Numbered from the stretch's first letter, positions 1 through 9,430 are shown. The stretch is 64,000 nt of DNA from SIG575 sp045542485 (GCA_045542485.1 JAZQLC010000025.1:62001-126000); one strand, 5' to 3'. The notes: generated by a model not told the origin, from the letters alone. Translations and numbers: made by a program.

Positions 1-74
1 CAGTGCAGGTCATACCACACATCTGTTTTTGAGTCTTTGAACTCACCGTTTACAAAATACTGTAACTTTTCCAT
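1..74 (-). CDS. iolA: CoA-acylating methylmalonate-semialdehyde dehydrogenase, N-terminal fragment
   Basis: Only the first 24 codons lie in the window; the gene runs off the left edge. The start (MEKLQYFVNGEF) matches the beginning of the MmsA/IolA aldehyde dehydrogenase family. That enzyme converts malonate semialdehyde from inositol breakdown to acetyl-CoA in the cytosol. It sits 6 bases after iolE on the same strand and so is the last visible gene of the inositol operon. With so few residues the assignment leans on context; another aldehyde dehydrogenase is possible. Confidence 0.7.
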   Translation of the reverse strand, partial: MEKLQYFVNGEFKDSKTDVWYDLH

Positions 75-80
75 TTGTTT

Positions 81-974
81 TTACACTCCTGCTTTTTCTC
101 TGATATATTTTCTTGCTTTCACTGCGTATTCAAAGGGATTTGCAATTGCGGGGTCCTGCTCAGCTTCAACAAGCATCCAACCCTCGTAATCTGTCTCTTC
201 AAGAACTTCAAAAATAGGGGAGAAGTCAATCATACCGTCGCCGGGAACGGTGAAAGCGCCGAGTCTTACGCCCTGGAGGAAGCTTAAATGCTCATCCTTG
301 ACTTTCTGTACAACCTCGGGGCGGATGTCCTTAAGGTGTACGTGTTTGATTCTCTTAGCATACTTTTTGAGAACTGCCATATAATCTTCACCGCAATATG
401 CAAGGTGACCTGAGTCGAAGAGAAGGTATACGCTGTCTTCGTCGCAGAGAGACATCATCTTGTCAATTTCTTCAGCTGTCTGAACAACTGTACCCATATG
501 GTGATGATAAACGAGAGTGATGTCATATTCCTTAGCGATTCTGCCGAGGCGTGAAAGACCGTCAGCAAACTTTTTCCATTCCTCATCGTTCATAACATAC
601 TTCTTTTCAAAAACGGGTGTTTCCATCTGTCCCTGAATACTGTAACTCTGTTCTGATGCGCCGATTCTTTTTGCGCCACAAGCTTTGAGGAATTCACAAT
701 TCTCACGGAAATCCTTTTCAACTTCTTCAAAGGGCTTTGTAAGAATGAATGAAGAAAACCAACGGTTAGCAATCTGGAGACCTCTGATTTCAAGCTTCTT
801 TGTCAGCTCTTCGGGAGTCTTGGGGTACTTGTTGCCGATTTCACAGCCCTTATATCCTGCAAGAGCCATTTCGCTGACGCACTGCTCAAATGTGTTTTCA
901 GCACCGAGGTCAGGCATATCGTCATTTGTCCAGGCGATGGGAGCAATACCGAGTCTGATTTTTTCACTGTTCAT
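81..974 (-). CDS. iolE: myo-inosose-2 dehydratase IolE
   Basis: 297 residues, the usual family length. It is a xylose-isomerase-like TIM barrel without a signal peptide. It opens with RLGIAPIAWTNDDMPDLG, a typical IolE start, and carries the divalent-metal residues of the fold (YHHHMGT at mid-protein, LLFDSGH, HVHLKD, VPGDGMIDF). IolE dehydrates 2-keto-myo-inositol to 3D-trihydroxycyclohexane-1,2-dione, the substrate of the adjacent IolD. It lies between iolD (29 bases upstream) and iolA (6 bases downstream) in one operon. The call is secure because sequence and neighbours agree. Confidence 0.93.
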   Translation of the reverse strand: MNSEKIRLGIAPIAWTNDDMPDLGAENTFEQCVSEMALAGYKGCEIGNKYPKTPEELTKKLEIRGLQIANRWFSSFILTKPFEEVEKDFRENCEFLKACGAKRIGASEQSYSIQGQMETPVFEKKYVMNDEEWKKFADGLSRLGRIAKEYDITLVYHHHMGTVVQTAEEIDKMMSLCDEDSVYLLFDSGHLAYCGEDYMAVLKKYAKRIKHVHLKDIRPEVVQKVKDEHLSFLQGVRLGAFTVPGDGMIDFSPIFEVLEETDYEGWMLVEAEQDPAIANPFEYAVKARKYIREKAGV

Positions 975-1003
975 TTTAATTCAATCCTTTCAGAGATTAT
1001 TTA

Positions 1004-2938
1004 TTAATATTTTCTTGCTTCGCTGAGATGTGACTGTTTCTCTGCGAAAGCTTCTTTGCCTTTTTCCGTGCGTGGGATGTCACTGCAACCAACATTCCAC
1101 CAACTGCCGTAACCGTCAGTCATTGTTTTGGGAAGTACCTTTATATCAATGAGTGTGGGCTTTGTCTGCTTAAGTGAATCTGCGAGAGCTTCTCTCAGCT
1201 CGTCGGGAGTTTTTGCAGTGTATGTAACATAGCCGTAGCCCTTAGCACACATAGCGTAGTCAATGTTCATAAATTCGCCGTATCTGATGGGGTCGTCACC
1301 GTTTCTGTAACGGGATTCTGTGCAGAGTGCCTCAACACCCTGACCCATCTGAAGATTGTTGATGCAACCGAATGATGCATTGTCAAAGAGAAGAACATTG
1401 ATTTTCTTACCTTCCTGCAGTGCAGTAATCATTTCAGAGTGGAGCATATTGTAGCTGCCGTCGCCCACAAGAGCATAAACCTCTTTGTCAGGCTCGGCAA
1501 GTTTTGAGCCGAATGCACCTGCGATTTCATAACCCATGCAGGAATAGCCGTATTCCATATTGTAGCTGTAAAGGCTGTCTGTTGTCCACATTCTCTGCAT
1601 ACAACCGGGCAGTGAGCCTGATGCGGCAACAACGATTGCGTCATCAGGAATAAGCTCTCTGACAATGCCGAGAGCAGTTGTTTGGCAGAGTACACCGCCT
1701 GTAACACGAGAAAAATCTTCAAGGTTGTTTTCAACTCTCACCTTATTTTCAGGCTGGAAGTTTTCAGCAGGATATTCAATTGAGCAGAGGCGTTTCATTT
1801 CGTCATCCCACATCTTTTTAGCGTCAGCAATTTCAGATGTGTAGGAAGATTTGTAGTCGCCCATAGCCTTATCAAGAGCAGTAATACCTTCTCTTGCATC
1901 GGCGAGAATGCTGATACTGTCAAATTTCTGAGCGTGGAACTGACTTGCGTTGATTGTAAGCACCTGAGCCTGTGCATAAATCCATTTAGAGGATGTTGTG
2001 AAGTCAGAAAGGCGTGAGCCGATTGCGAGAACAACGTCAGCCTCTTTGGCGATAGTGTTTGCAGAAGCGTTACCGGTTGCACCGATACCGCCGAGATTGA
2101 GGGGATGACTTGATTTGATTGCACTTTTACCTGCCTGAGTTTCAGCAAAGGGAATGTTGTGCTTCTCGCAGAAAGCGGCAACTTCCTTTCCTGCCATACT
2201 GTATCTTACACCACCGCCTACGATAACGAGAGGCTTTTTCGCGTTTCTGAGAGCTTCTGCAGCCTTTTCAATTTCGTAGCTGTTGGGGATTGTTCTTGTG
2301 ATATAGTGAACTCTTTTTCTGAAGAATTCTTCGGGATAATCGAAGCTTTCACCCTCTACATCCTGACACATAGCGATACAGGCAGCACCTGTGTGAGCAG
2401 GGTCAGTGAGTACACGCATAGCATTCGTAAGAGCTGACATCACCATTTCAGGTCTTACGATTCTGTCAAAGTATCGTGATACGGGCTTGAAAGCATCGTT
2501 GGTTGTAACTGTCAGGTCCTGAGGCTGTTCCATCTGCTGAAGAACAGGGTCAGGCTGTCTTGTTGCGAATGTGTCTCCCATAAAGAGGAGGAGGGGGATG
2601 TTGTTTACTGTTGCGTTTGCTGCTGCAGTAACCATATTTGCAGCACCGGGTCCGATAGAGGACATACAGGGAATAATTTTCAGTCTGTTGTGCTGCTTTG
2701 CATAAGACATAGCGGCAAGAGCCATACCTTGCTCGTTTCTGCCCTGCATAACCTTAAGTGAATGCTCAGCCTGAGAAAGAGCTTCGCCCACGCCGAGAAC
2801 ACATCCGTGTCCGAAAACGGCATAAAAGCTTTCCACAAACTTGCTTTCCACGATTTTCCCGTCTTGTTCAATGGCAACATACTGATTGTCCAGGTATCTG
2901 ACAATAGCTTCGCCACATGTAAGTCTGATTGTGCTCAT
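1004..2938 (-). CDS. iolD: 3D-(3,5/4)-trihydroxycyclohexane-1,2-dione hydrolase IolD
   Basis: A 644-residue thiamine-diphosphate enzyme of the acetolactate-synthase fold. It has the N-terminal pyrimidine-binding domain (start MSTIRLTCGEAIVRYL), a central domain and a C-terminal ThDP/Mg domain. The C-terminal domain carries the GDG...N motif (VGDGSYNMLHSEM, then FDNASFGCINN). IolD opens the cyclitol ring to give 5-deoxy-glucuronate. The length equals the family norm and no frameshift is seen. The order iolC-iolB-iolD-iolE-iolA on one strand is a complete middle section of the pathway. The 2-dehydrogenase IolG is not in the visible part of the operon. Confidence 0.95.
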   Translation of the reverse strand: MSTIRLTCGEAIVRYLDNQYVAIEQDGKIVESKFVESFYAVFGHGCVLGVGEALSQAEHSLKVMQGRNEQGMALAAMSYAKQHNRLKIIPCMSSIGPGAANMVTAAANATVNNIPLLLFMGDTFATRQPDPVLQQMEQPQDLTVTTNDAFKPVSRYFDRIVRPEMVMSALTNAMRVLTDPAHTGAACIAMCQDVEGESFDYPEEFFRKRVHYITRTIPNSYEIEKAAEALRNAKKPLVIVGGGVRYSMAGKEVAAFCEKHNIPFAETQAGKSAIKSSHPLNLGGIGATGNASANTIAKEADVVLAIGSRLSDFTTSSKWIYAQAQVLTINASQFHAQKFDSISILADAREGITALDKAMGDYKSSYTSEIADAKKMWDDEMKRLCSIEYPAENFQPENKVRVENNLEDFSRVTGGVLCQTTALGIVRELIPDDAIVVAASGSLPGCMQRMWTTDSLYSYNMEYGYSCMGYEIAGAFGSKLAEPDKEVYALVGDGSYNMLHSEMITALQEGKKINVLLFDNASFGCINNLQMGQGVEALCTESRYRNGDDPIRYGEFMNIDYAMCAKGYGYVTYTAKTPDELREALADSLKQTKPTLIDIKVLPKTMTDGYGSWWNVGCSDIPRTEKGKEAFAEKQSHLSEARKY

Positions 2939-2961
2939 AGTTTATCAACCTTTCATTTATA

Positions 2962-3732
2962 TCAGTTGTTTGTAAGCCACTCGTGTTCGGGCGACACGAA
3001 TCTTGTTGTTTTATACCAGGGGTCGCCGTCAAGATGACGAATCATCCACACATAATACATATTGTATCCCGGTGCAACTACCTGCTGATGGTCCTCGCCA
3101 CCACGTATGAAACAAGCAGAAGAGTCAACGCTTTTGTACACCTCATCAGCATTGAAACAAGCACCGAAGCCCTGAGGCTTGTCGAATCTGTAATAATAAA
3201 CCTCGGGCTGGGGGTGGTGATGGGGCGGATAGCTGGACCATCTGCCGGGCTTGTTGAAAACCTCACCCATAACCATATTTGAGTAGGGTGCGTTATCAGG
3301 GTCAAACATTGTTGAAACAACTCTGTGACCTGCACCGTCCCACTGACCCTTACCGAATTCCTGATAAAGACAGTTTTCAGGGTTATAAAATACAGTTTCA
3401 AATTCCTTGTCGTTATCTGTCTGCTGAATTACGATTTCGCTGTCAGAGAGAGCCTCAACAGTAAATTCTTTGTTTCTTGAAACGTGCAGACAGTAGGGTT
3501 TCATATCAAAGGGGTCTCTGCGTTTGCAGATTTCTTCGCCCTTGTCATATATAAATCTGATTTCTCCGCCTACAAGAAGCACAGCAGTTTCATTTTTCTC
3601 TTCGCAAAAAGAAATCTGTTCTCCTGCTTTCAGATATCTGATTTTTATATTCATCATCATATCTGCATTTTTGCCGTTCATTTCGCAGAGAATCTTTTCG
3701 TTATTTTCGTTTAAAACAGGTACTTCAAACAT
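2962..3732 (-). CDS. iolB: 5-deoxy-glucuronate isomerase IolB
   Basis: 256 residues if translation starts at the ATG at 3732 (MFEVPVLNENNEK), which begins 4 bases after the iolC stop. A longer upstream reading frame only overlaps iolC and lacks a ribosome-binding site. It is a bicupin protein with the metal-binding stretch YPPHHHPQPEVYYYR and a C-terminal second cupin ending near the PWYKTTRFVSPEHEW tail. It converts 5-deoxy-glucuronate to 2-deoxy-5-keto-gluconate, which IolC next phosphorylates. The tight spacing suggests translational coupling with iolC. Confidence 0.93.
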   Translation of the reverse strand: MFEVPVLNENNEKILCEMNGKNADMMMNIKIRYLKAGEQISFCEEKNETAVLLVGGEIRFIYDKGEEICKRRDPFDMKPYCLHVSRNKEFTVEALSDSEIVIQQTDNDKEFETVFYNPENCLYQEFGKGQWDGAGHRVVSTMFDPDNAPYSNMVMGEVFNKPGRWSSYPPHHHPQPEVYYYRFDKPQGFGACFNADEVYKSVDSSACFIRGGEDHQQVVAPGYNMYYVWMIRHLDGDPWYKTTRFVSPEHEWLTNN

Positions 3733-3736
3733 ACTT

Positions 3737-4753
3737 TTAACCTCTTGCAACCATTTCGCCGTATTTTTCTTTGCTTTCCTTGATGAATGCTTTAACCTCA
3801 TCAAGAGTGGGCATAAAGAGTGAGCATCCGTGAGCAGCAACCAGCATTGATGCGGAAGCACTGCCCATTTCAAGGCAATCCATAATGTCCCAGCCCTCAA
3901 GAAGACCGTAGATGAAGGATGAGCCGTAGCCGTCACCGCCGCCGAAGGATTTGAAAGCAGTTACGGGGAAAGGCTTGATTGAATAGTTTTTGCCGTCTGC
4001 AGTGTAAGCAGTTGAGCCTTTTTTGCCGTGCTTGATAATAATGATTTTGTTTCCTTTACCAATCCAGTAAGCAGCAGTCTGTTCGTCTGTTCTGCCTTTT
4101 TCCGTGATTGCCTCAGTCAGGTCAAATTCTTCGCGAGAGCCCATAATCATATCACTGTTTTCAGCAACGATAGAATAGTAGATTGCGATTTCGTCATTGT
4201 TTTTCCAGTTGTAGGGACGGTAGTCGATATCGAAAATAATTCTTGTGTCAGTCTTTTTGGCAATATACATAGCCTTGAGACAAGCTTCTCTTGAGGGACT
4301 CTGAGAAAGGGCAGAGCCGCTGATGAGAATTGCCTTTGCAGATTTTATATAATCCTCGTTTATGTTGTCGGGATGGAGCATAAGGTCTGCGATTCCGTCG
4401 CGGTACATAAGTATACTGCTCTCGTCGGGAGAGAGGATTTCCGTGAAAGTAAGACCGATTTTTTCGCCGTTTTCGGCACGGCAGACATTTGATGTGTCAA
4501 TGCCTTCGTTGTTGAAAAACTCAGTAACATAATCGCCGAAACGGTCATCTGAAACCTTACCGATGAAGCCGACTTTTTTCCTGAGTCTTGCAAGTCCTAC
4601 TGCAATATTGGCAGGTGAGCCGCCCACATATTTTCTGAACTCACTGCTTCCTGCAAGAGTCTTGAAGTAGTCGATAGGGTTGAAGTCGATAGCGATTCTG
4701 CCAATTGGTATCAGGTCAAGAGGGCGTGATGAATCAAATTCAATATAAGCCAT
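3737..4753 (-). CDS. iolC: 5-dehydro-2-deoxygluconokinase IolC
   Basis: A PfkB-family sugar kinase of 338 residues. I chose the ATG at 4753 (MAYIEFDSSRPLDLIPIGR) because GGAGG lies a few bases upstream; the open frame extends 16 codons further without such a site. Visible features are the N-terminal PfkB glycine-rich segment (GGSPANIAVGLARL) and the C-terminal catalytic GGGDGYGSSF motif, whose aspartate is the base. It phosphorylates 2-deoxy-5-keto-gluconate; the product is then cleaved by an IolJ-type aldolase, which is not seen here. It is followed directly by iolB. Confidence 0.93.
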   Translation of the reverse strand: MAYIEFDSSRPLDLIPIGRIAIDFNPIDYFKTLAGSSEFRKYVGGSPANIAVGLARLRKKVGFIGKVSDDRFGDYVTEFFNNEGIDTSNVCRAENGEKIGLTFTEILSPDESSILMYRDGIADLMLHPDNINEDYIKSAKAILISGSALSQSPSREACLKAMYIAKKTDTRIIFDIDYRPYNWKNNDEIAIYYSIVAENSDMIMGSREEFDLTEAITEKGRTDEQTAAYWIGKGNKIIIIKHGKKGSTAYTADGKNYSIKPFPVTAFKSFGGGDGYGSSFIYGLLEGWDIMDCLEMGSASASMLVAAHGCSLFMPTLDEVKAFIKESKEKYGEMVARG

Positions 4754-4813
4754 AATTTTACCTCCGTAAAACGAATCTATGCCGAATGAGTAAAAACCCA
4801 TCCGGCAATTATT

Positions 4814-6343
4814 TTAGTCTATTGTGATGCCCATTTTCTGGCGTTTTTCACTCAGTTCCTTAGTGATTCTGTCTTTCTTTTCGCCCACAAGGTCATAGAA
4901 GAACATAGGAATTGCGCACAGAAGCATACTTACACCGGGAACGATTGAAATAAGAGAGAACATAGCAAATCTCATTTCAGGTGCAAGGTCGAGAGCGGAA
5001 ATAACAGCTTCCTTTGCGTACATACTTGCAGGGTCAAGCTCGATAAGCATATACATAAGGATAATGCCTGTTGTTGCAACGGCGTTACCGAGCTTATTTA
5101 CGAATGACTGACAAGCAGCGCCGAGAGCGTTGTCTCTGTGGCCTGTTTTCCATTCCATATAGTCAAGGCAGTCGCCTATCATAGCGGCTGATGTGACATT
5201 GAGTGCACCGAGAGGTACACAGGAAAGGATGATGAAGGGGATACATGCATAAAGAGCATATCTTGTGTCAACAAGCCATCCTACGATTGTTGTGACAACG
5301 GAAGATGCGAAACCTAAAAGGCAGGTGAAGATAATAATTTTCTTGTAATTGAATTTCTTGTAGAGGAAAGGCATTACAAGCATTGAGCCGAACATACCGA
5401 TTGCAGCACATACCATAAGAATAGAACTTACGGTAGAAATACTGTTCTGGATAAGCTCTGCTTTCTGTGAAGATGACATATCAGCAGTAATTTCAGGGCC
5501 TACATACAGACCGTATCTTGCAACATGGACAGATGCAGCCTGAACAAGATATCTTCCGCTTGAGAGAATGCCCATTATAACAACAAGCATAAGAGGCTTA
5601 CACTTGAAGATTCTCATAAGAGTAGAGGGCTCAGATTTGTCGCGTCTGGGTTTGTTGGGGATGTTCACGCGTTCCTTGGCGTGGAAATATGTGTTTGCAT
5701 AAAGAATGCCGCCGAGAACAGATGCAATAACTGCAATAAGTAAATACTTGTATTTGTCCTGTTCAACCGTTGAAGCATCGGGAAGAATTTTCGGAACAAC
5801 AAATCCGAGAATTGCAAAAATAAGCATAGGAATTGCAGAGCCTACACCGTTAACGGTTTTACCCACAGAAATAACTTTACCTCTTTCGTCGGGGTTGGGA
5901 GTCATAACATTGGGGAGACTCCAGAAAGGAACGTCAGCAACTGTGTAGGTCATACCCCAGAGAACGTAAACAAAACCTGCGTAAATCATAAGCTGGGTTT
6001 TGTCAAAGCCTTCCGGAATATAGAACATAAGGAAAGAGAGCACTGCAATAGGAACAACTGCCCAGAGAATATAAGGCTTCATTTTACCCCATTTTGTTGT
6101 AGTTCTGTCAATTATCATACCCATCATCGGGTCATTGATTGCGTCCCACACACGGGCAAGAAGCATAAGCAGAAGAACGAAAATAAGGGGAAGCTGCATA
6201 ACGTTTGTGTAGAAGTCAGATATGTAAGAAGACATAATTGCGTAAATCATACCCTGACCTGCACCGCCGATGCAATAAGTCCAGAATTCTTTTTTCGGAA
6301 CATAGTTTCTGGAAGTATCAATTGCTTTTACATTGGTATCCAT
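4814..6343 (-). CDS. GPH-family (MFS superfamily) symporter, probable inositol-related importer
   Basis: 509 residues with about twelve hydrophobic segments. The N-terminal half has the glycoside-pentoside-hexuronide:cation symporter signature (DAINDPMMG at residues 67-75 and DRTTTKWGKMKPY just after). The C-terminal half has a conserved block ending in GDCLDYMEWKTGHRDNAL. Members import sugars or uronides with Na+ or H+ across the cytoplasmic membrane. It is cotranscribed with iolCBDEA (60 bases to iolC), so myo-inositol or an inositol derivative is the natural guess for its substrate. That is inference, because the classic inositol importers (IolT type) belong to a different transporter family. 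Confidence 0.85.
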   Translation of the reverse strand: MDTNVKAIDTSRNYVPKKEFWTYCIGGAGQGMIYAIMSSYISDFYTNVMQLPLIFVLLLMLLARVWDAINDPMMGMIIDRTTTKWGKMKPYILWAVVPIAVLSFLMFYIPEGFDKTQLMIYAGFVYVLWGMTYTVADVPFWSLPNVMTPNPDERGKVISVGKTVNGVGSAIPMLIFAILGFVVPKILPDASTVEQDKYKYLLIAVIASVLGGILYANTYFHAKERVNIPNKPRRDKSEPSTLMRIFKCKPLMLVVIMGILSSGRYLVQAASVHVARYGLYVGPEITADMSSSQKAELIQNSISTVSSILMVCAAIGMFGSMLVMPFLYKKFNYKKIIIFTCLLGFASSVVTTIVGWLVDTRYALYACIPFIILSCVPLGALNVTSAAMIGDCLDYMEWKTGHRDNALGAACQSFVNKLGNAVATTGIILMYMLIELDPASMYAKEAVISALDLAPEMRFAMFSLISIVPGVSMLLCAIPMFFYDLVGEKKDRITKELSEKRQKMGITID

Positions 6344-6379
6344 TCAGTACCCTCCTTCGGAGAAATATCGTAAATTAAA

Positions 6380-7588
6380 TTATCTGATGAAGAAAGTCAG
6401 AACCTGACCGATTTTAAGAGCAACTTCTGAAAGACCTACAAGGAACTCGTGGAGTCTGAATTCAGCAATTGAAGTGCCTGTAACTTCGGGGAGAAGTGAA
6501 CCTTCTTTAAGTGCGAGAGCGTGGAAGTAGAGGAGTTCTGTTTCGTAGTTCCAGGGATCGTCTTCATTGATTGTGATGATTCTGCCGCCTCTGAATGTAT
6601 CGTTGCTGTATGAGTAGCTTGTGATACCGGGTGTCATAATAGCGTCAACGCCGTTGTATTCACCGATGAATGTGTTTACGTGGTCGTGACCGAACACGCA
6701 ACCGAGAACATCACCGCGTTCAACAAATGCATCCCACTGACCGTCGTTGTCGATTGAGGGGCAGGGGGGTTCAAGAATAACGCCGCTCTTGATTCTTGTG
6801 AAGATGGGGAGGATTGAATAAGCGTTGCCGTTAGTGAAAGCTCTGCCGAGAGCGCCGAGGAAAGAGGGCATTTCGGGATGAAGAGCTGCAACACCTTCTT
6901 CAGTGATAATGTGCTCAAAAGCTATTGAGGGAACTTTGCCGCCATTTTCTTCTTCAAGCTTTTTACTTACATTTTTGTACCATTCAATCTGGTCTTTTCT
7001 TACGCAGTCATAAATTCTGCTGTCCTGAGCGTCTCTTACATATTCGCCGTTTTCATCTCTGAGGTAGTCGCCGCTGTCAAACATCCAGAGGTTGAAAGCT
7101 ACCTTTGAGCCGTCAGATGAGAGAACGGGGAGATTGTGAGTTGCACAGCCGTGAAGAGAGGGGTCTGCATCGTATGCAAGACAGCCTTCGTATGACTGAT
7201 AGATTTTGAGCATATCTTCTTTTGAGAAAGATCTGTCTTCAAAATCGTGGTTACCGAAAACGAATGTGAACTTCTGATTTCTTTCAACAAGAATCTGAAG
7301 AAGCTGGTCATAAGCACGTGCGTCGTCGATTACGATGTTGTCGCCGTTGAATACAACGAGGTCAGGCTTAACTGTGTCGATTGCTTCTCTGATGTACTGA
7401 AGAGTATCTTCCTGCATAGGATAAATATCCTGTACGTCAGCAAGAACGAGAATCTCGAATTTGCCGTCAGCGCCGAACTGAAGAGCGTCGCCTGAGGGAG
7501 CTTCTGTTTCTGTCGCTGCGAAAGCGGGAACAGAAAGGGTCAGCAGCATAAGAGCTGCAAGGATTACTGATAAAATTTTCTTTGTCAT
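6380..7588 (-). CDS. secreted metallophosphoesterase heading the inositol operon
   Basis: 402 residues. There is a clear signal peptide (MTKKILSVILAALMLLTLS, AFA cleavage near residue 24). The calcineurin-like metal motifs follow: GDN at 82-84, GNHD at 112-115 and GHDH near residue 300. The first motif reads DVQD at 51-54, so the usual histidine of D-x-H is glutamine. The last 20 or so residues form a hydrophobic, amphipathic helix (FLVGLSEVALKIGQVLTFF). It is the first gene after a promoter at about 7621-7649 and is followed 36 bases later by the symporter. This suggests it frees inositol from a phosphorylated source outside the cell; the substrate is not known. Confidence 0.85.
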   Translation of the reverse strand: MTKKILSVILAALMLLTLSVPAFAATETEAPSGDALQFGADGKFEILVLADVQDIYPMQEDTLQYIREAIDTVKPDLVVFNGDNIVIDDARAYDQLLQILVERNQKFTFVFGNHDFEDRSFSKEDMLKIYQSYEGCLAYDADPSLHGCATHNLPVLSSDGSKVAFNLWMFDSGDYLRDENGEYVRDAQDSRIYDCVRKDQIEWYKNVSKKLEEENGGKVPSIAFEHIITEEGVAALHPEMPSFLGALGRAFTNGNAYSILPIFTRIKSGVILEPPCPSIDNDGQWDAFVERGDVLGCVFGHDHVNTFIGEYNGVDAIMTPGITSYSYSNDTFRGGRIITINEDDPWNYETELLYFHALALKEGSLLPEVTGTSIAEFRLHEFLVGLSEVALKIGQVLTFFIR

Positions 7589-7620
7589 AGGTTTTTACCT
7601 CCTGTCAATAAATACATTAA

Positions 7621-7649
7621 ATTTTAACATATATTTTATACAATATCAA
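7621..7649 (-). promoter_or_regulatory. sigma-A type promoter of the inositol operon
   Basis: On the minus strand, TTGATA (7649-7644) is followed after exactly 17 bases by TAAAAT (7626-7621). The start codon of the phosphoesterase lies 33 bases after the -10 box. No other good promoter is seen between the seven inositol genes, so it probably drives the whole operon. Confidence 0.65.
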
Positions 7650-7678
7650 TATAAAACTAAAGAAAACTGAAAAAATTT

Positions 7679-8551
7679 TTACACTCCCTGAAGATTGAAC
7701 GGGGGAATGAATTCTTCTTTTGATGACGAAAGCTCCTGCATAAATCCGTTCTCAAAGCCGAATTCTTCAAACATATCGAGTGCTTTTTCATACTCACGGG
7801 TGGTGAGCTTTCTGTTTATTTCCTTGTACTTACAAGCGTCACCCAAAGGCACATACTGACTCATCAGGCTGATAATCACATTATCGGGGAGATTTTCCCT
7901 GATCCACTGAAGTATTTTTTTTGTCTGCGTAAGATTCAGAGGGAGGACAAGGTGTCTTATGATAACGCCTTTCTGCATAATTCCGTTTTCATCAAACATA
8001 TTTTCACTTTGTTGAGAAATCATTTCCTTTACTGCTTCTGATGCAACGGCAAAATAATTTTCAGCCTTTGAATATTTTTCGCTTACCTCACTGTCAAAAT
8101 ATTTGATGTCAGTCAGATATATATCGACGATTCCTCTGAATTTTCTGAGAGTTTCAACATCTTCATATCCTGAACAGTTGTAGACTACGGGGATTTTTGG
8201 TCTGTATATTTCAAAGGCTTTCAGAATCTGCTCTGAATAGTGAGTAGGGGTGACAAGGTTGATGTTGTGAGCACCTTTGTCCTCGAGCTCTCTGAAAATC
8301 TCGGCGAGTCTTTCGGTGCTTATCTCTTTGCCGAAGCCCTCTGCGCTGATTTCTCTGTTCTGACAGTAAACGCATTTCAGAGGGCATCCCGAGAAGAAAA
8401 CAGTGCCTGAGCCTTTTTCACCGCTGATGCAGGGCTCTTCCCAGAAATGAAGTTCAGCCCTTGCGATTTTTATTTTATCGTTCATACCGCAGAAGCCTTT
8501 CTGACGGCTTCTGTCAACACCGCATTTGCGCGGACATATATTGCATAGCAT
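7679..8551 (-). CDS. radical SAM protein of the pyruvate-formate-lyase-activase-like (PflX/AmmeMemoRadiSam-like) family
   Basis: 290 residues, cytosolic. The N-terminus has CNICPRKCGVDR and GFCG, a cysteine-rich segment typical of these activase relatives. The radical SAM cluster motif C-x3-C-x2-C is at C56, C60 and C63 (GCPLKCVYC). It then shows the expected TIM-barrel elements (NLVTPTHY, VYNCSGYE, YLTDIKYF). This group is related to glycyl-radical-enzyme activases, but the partner is usually unknown and none is encoded nearby. It stands alone, divergent from coaX and upstream of the inositol promoter. The family is certain; the substrate is not. Confidence 0.85.
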   Translation of the reverse strand: MLCNICPRKCGVDRSRQKGFCGMNDKIKIARAELHFWEEPCISGEKGSGTVFFSGCPLKCVYCQNREISAEGFGKEISTERLAEIFRELEDKGAHNINLVTPTHYSEQILKAFEIYRPKIPVVYNCSGYEDVETLRKFRGIVDIYLTDIKYFDSEVSEKYSKAENYFAVASEAVKEMISQQSENMFDENGIMQKGVIIRHLVLPLNLTQTKKILQWIRENLPDNVIISLMSQYVPLGDACKYKEINRKLTTREYEKALDMFEEFGFENGFMQELSSSKEEFIPPFNLQGV

Positions 8552-8590
8552 ATTTCTGACCTCTTAAATTTATTTGTATCAATTATATCA

Positions 8591-8619
8591 TTGATTTTTT
8601 AAAAATAATAGAGTATAAT
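8591..8619 (+). promoter_or_regulatory. promoter of coaX
   Basis: TTGATT (8591-8596), a 17-base spacer, then TATAAT (8614-8619), placed 35 bases before the coaX start. It lies in the 102-base divergent gap between the radical SAM gene and coaX. Confidence 0.7.
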
Positions 8620-8653
8620 TAAAAAAACTCTACATTTTTCGGAGAGATGAAGT

Positions 8654-9430
8654 ATGATTCTTACAATAGATATCGGCAATACAAATATCACAATCGGTGC
8701 ATACAAGGGTGACGAGCTTGTTTTCGTTTCCCGTCTTGCAACAGATAAAAAAAGAATGGCAGACCAGTACGCTTGTGAAATTATGAATATTTTTTCTCTT
8801 TATTCTGTGGATAAAAAAGAGTTTTCAGGCAGTATTATGAGCTCTGTTGTTCCTGAGGTTACTTACCCGGTAGGAGAGGCAGTGAGAAGACTTACGGGAA
8901 TAACACCCCTTATTGTGGGACCGGGAATCAAGACAGGTCTTAATATTCTCATAGATGACCCGTCAACTCTCGGTGCGGATTTTGTGACGGGCGGCGTTGC
9001 TGCACTCAAAAAATATCCGCTGCCTTGCTTTGTGGTGGACCTGGGTACTGCAAGTAAAATTTATGTAATTGACGAAAGCGGAAGCTTCCTGGGCTGTACT
9101 ATTGCCGCAGGTATCAGCGTTTCGCTGGGTGCTCTTTCTTCATCGGCATCGCTTCTTCCCAGTATCGGCATCAGAAGAGCCAAATCAGCTCTCGGTAAAA
9201 ATACTACCGACTGTATCCTGTCGGGCACATTGGTGGGTACTGCGGCGATGATTGACGGAATGATTGAAAGATTTTCCGAAGAAATCGGCAAAAAACCCGG
9301 GTCAATCGTTGCTACGGGCGGTTTTGCGAGAAGTGTTATCAGCAACTGCAAAACCGAGATAATTTACGATAAGTATCTTCTTCTTGAGGGTCTTAAGATA
9401 ATTTACGATAAAAATGTAAAAACAAAGTAG
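8654..9430 (+). CDS. coaX: type III pantothenate kinase CoaX
   Basis: 258 residues, the standard length. The N-terminal ATP-binding motif DIGNTNITIG starts at residue 6. The family blocks DDPSTLGADFVTGG and VVDLGTASKIYVID follow, and a C-terminal ATPATGG-like block reads SIVATGGFARSV. It phosphorylates pantothenate, the first step of coenzyme A synthesis, in the cytosol. The next gene is an ECF S component, a pairing that points to pantothenate uptake followed by phosphorylation. The start ATG is preceded by GGAGAGATGA. Confidence 0.95.
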   Translation: MILTIDIGNTNITIGAYKGDELVFVSRLATDKKRMADQYACEIMNIFSLYSVDKKEFSGSIMSSVVPEVTYPVGEAVRRLTGITPLIVGPGIKTGLNILIDDPSTLGADFVTGGVAALKKYPLPCFVVDLGTASKIYVIDESGSFLGCTIAAGISVSLGALSSSASLLPSIGIRRAKSALGKNTTDCILSGTLVGTAAMIDGMIERFSEEIGKKPGSIVATGGFARSVISNCKTEIIYDKYLLLEGLKIIYDKNVKTK

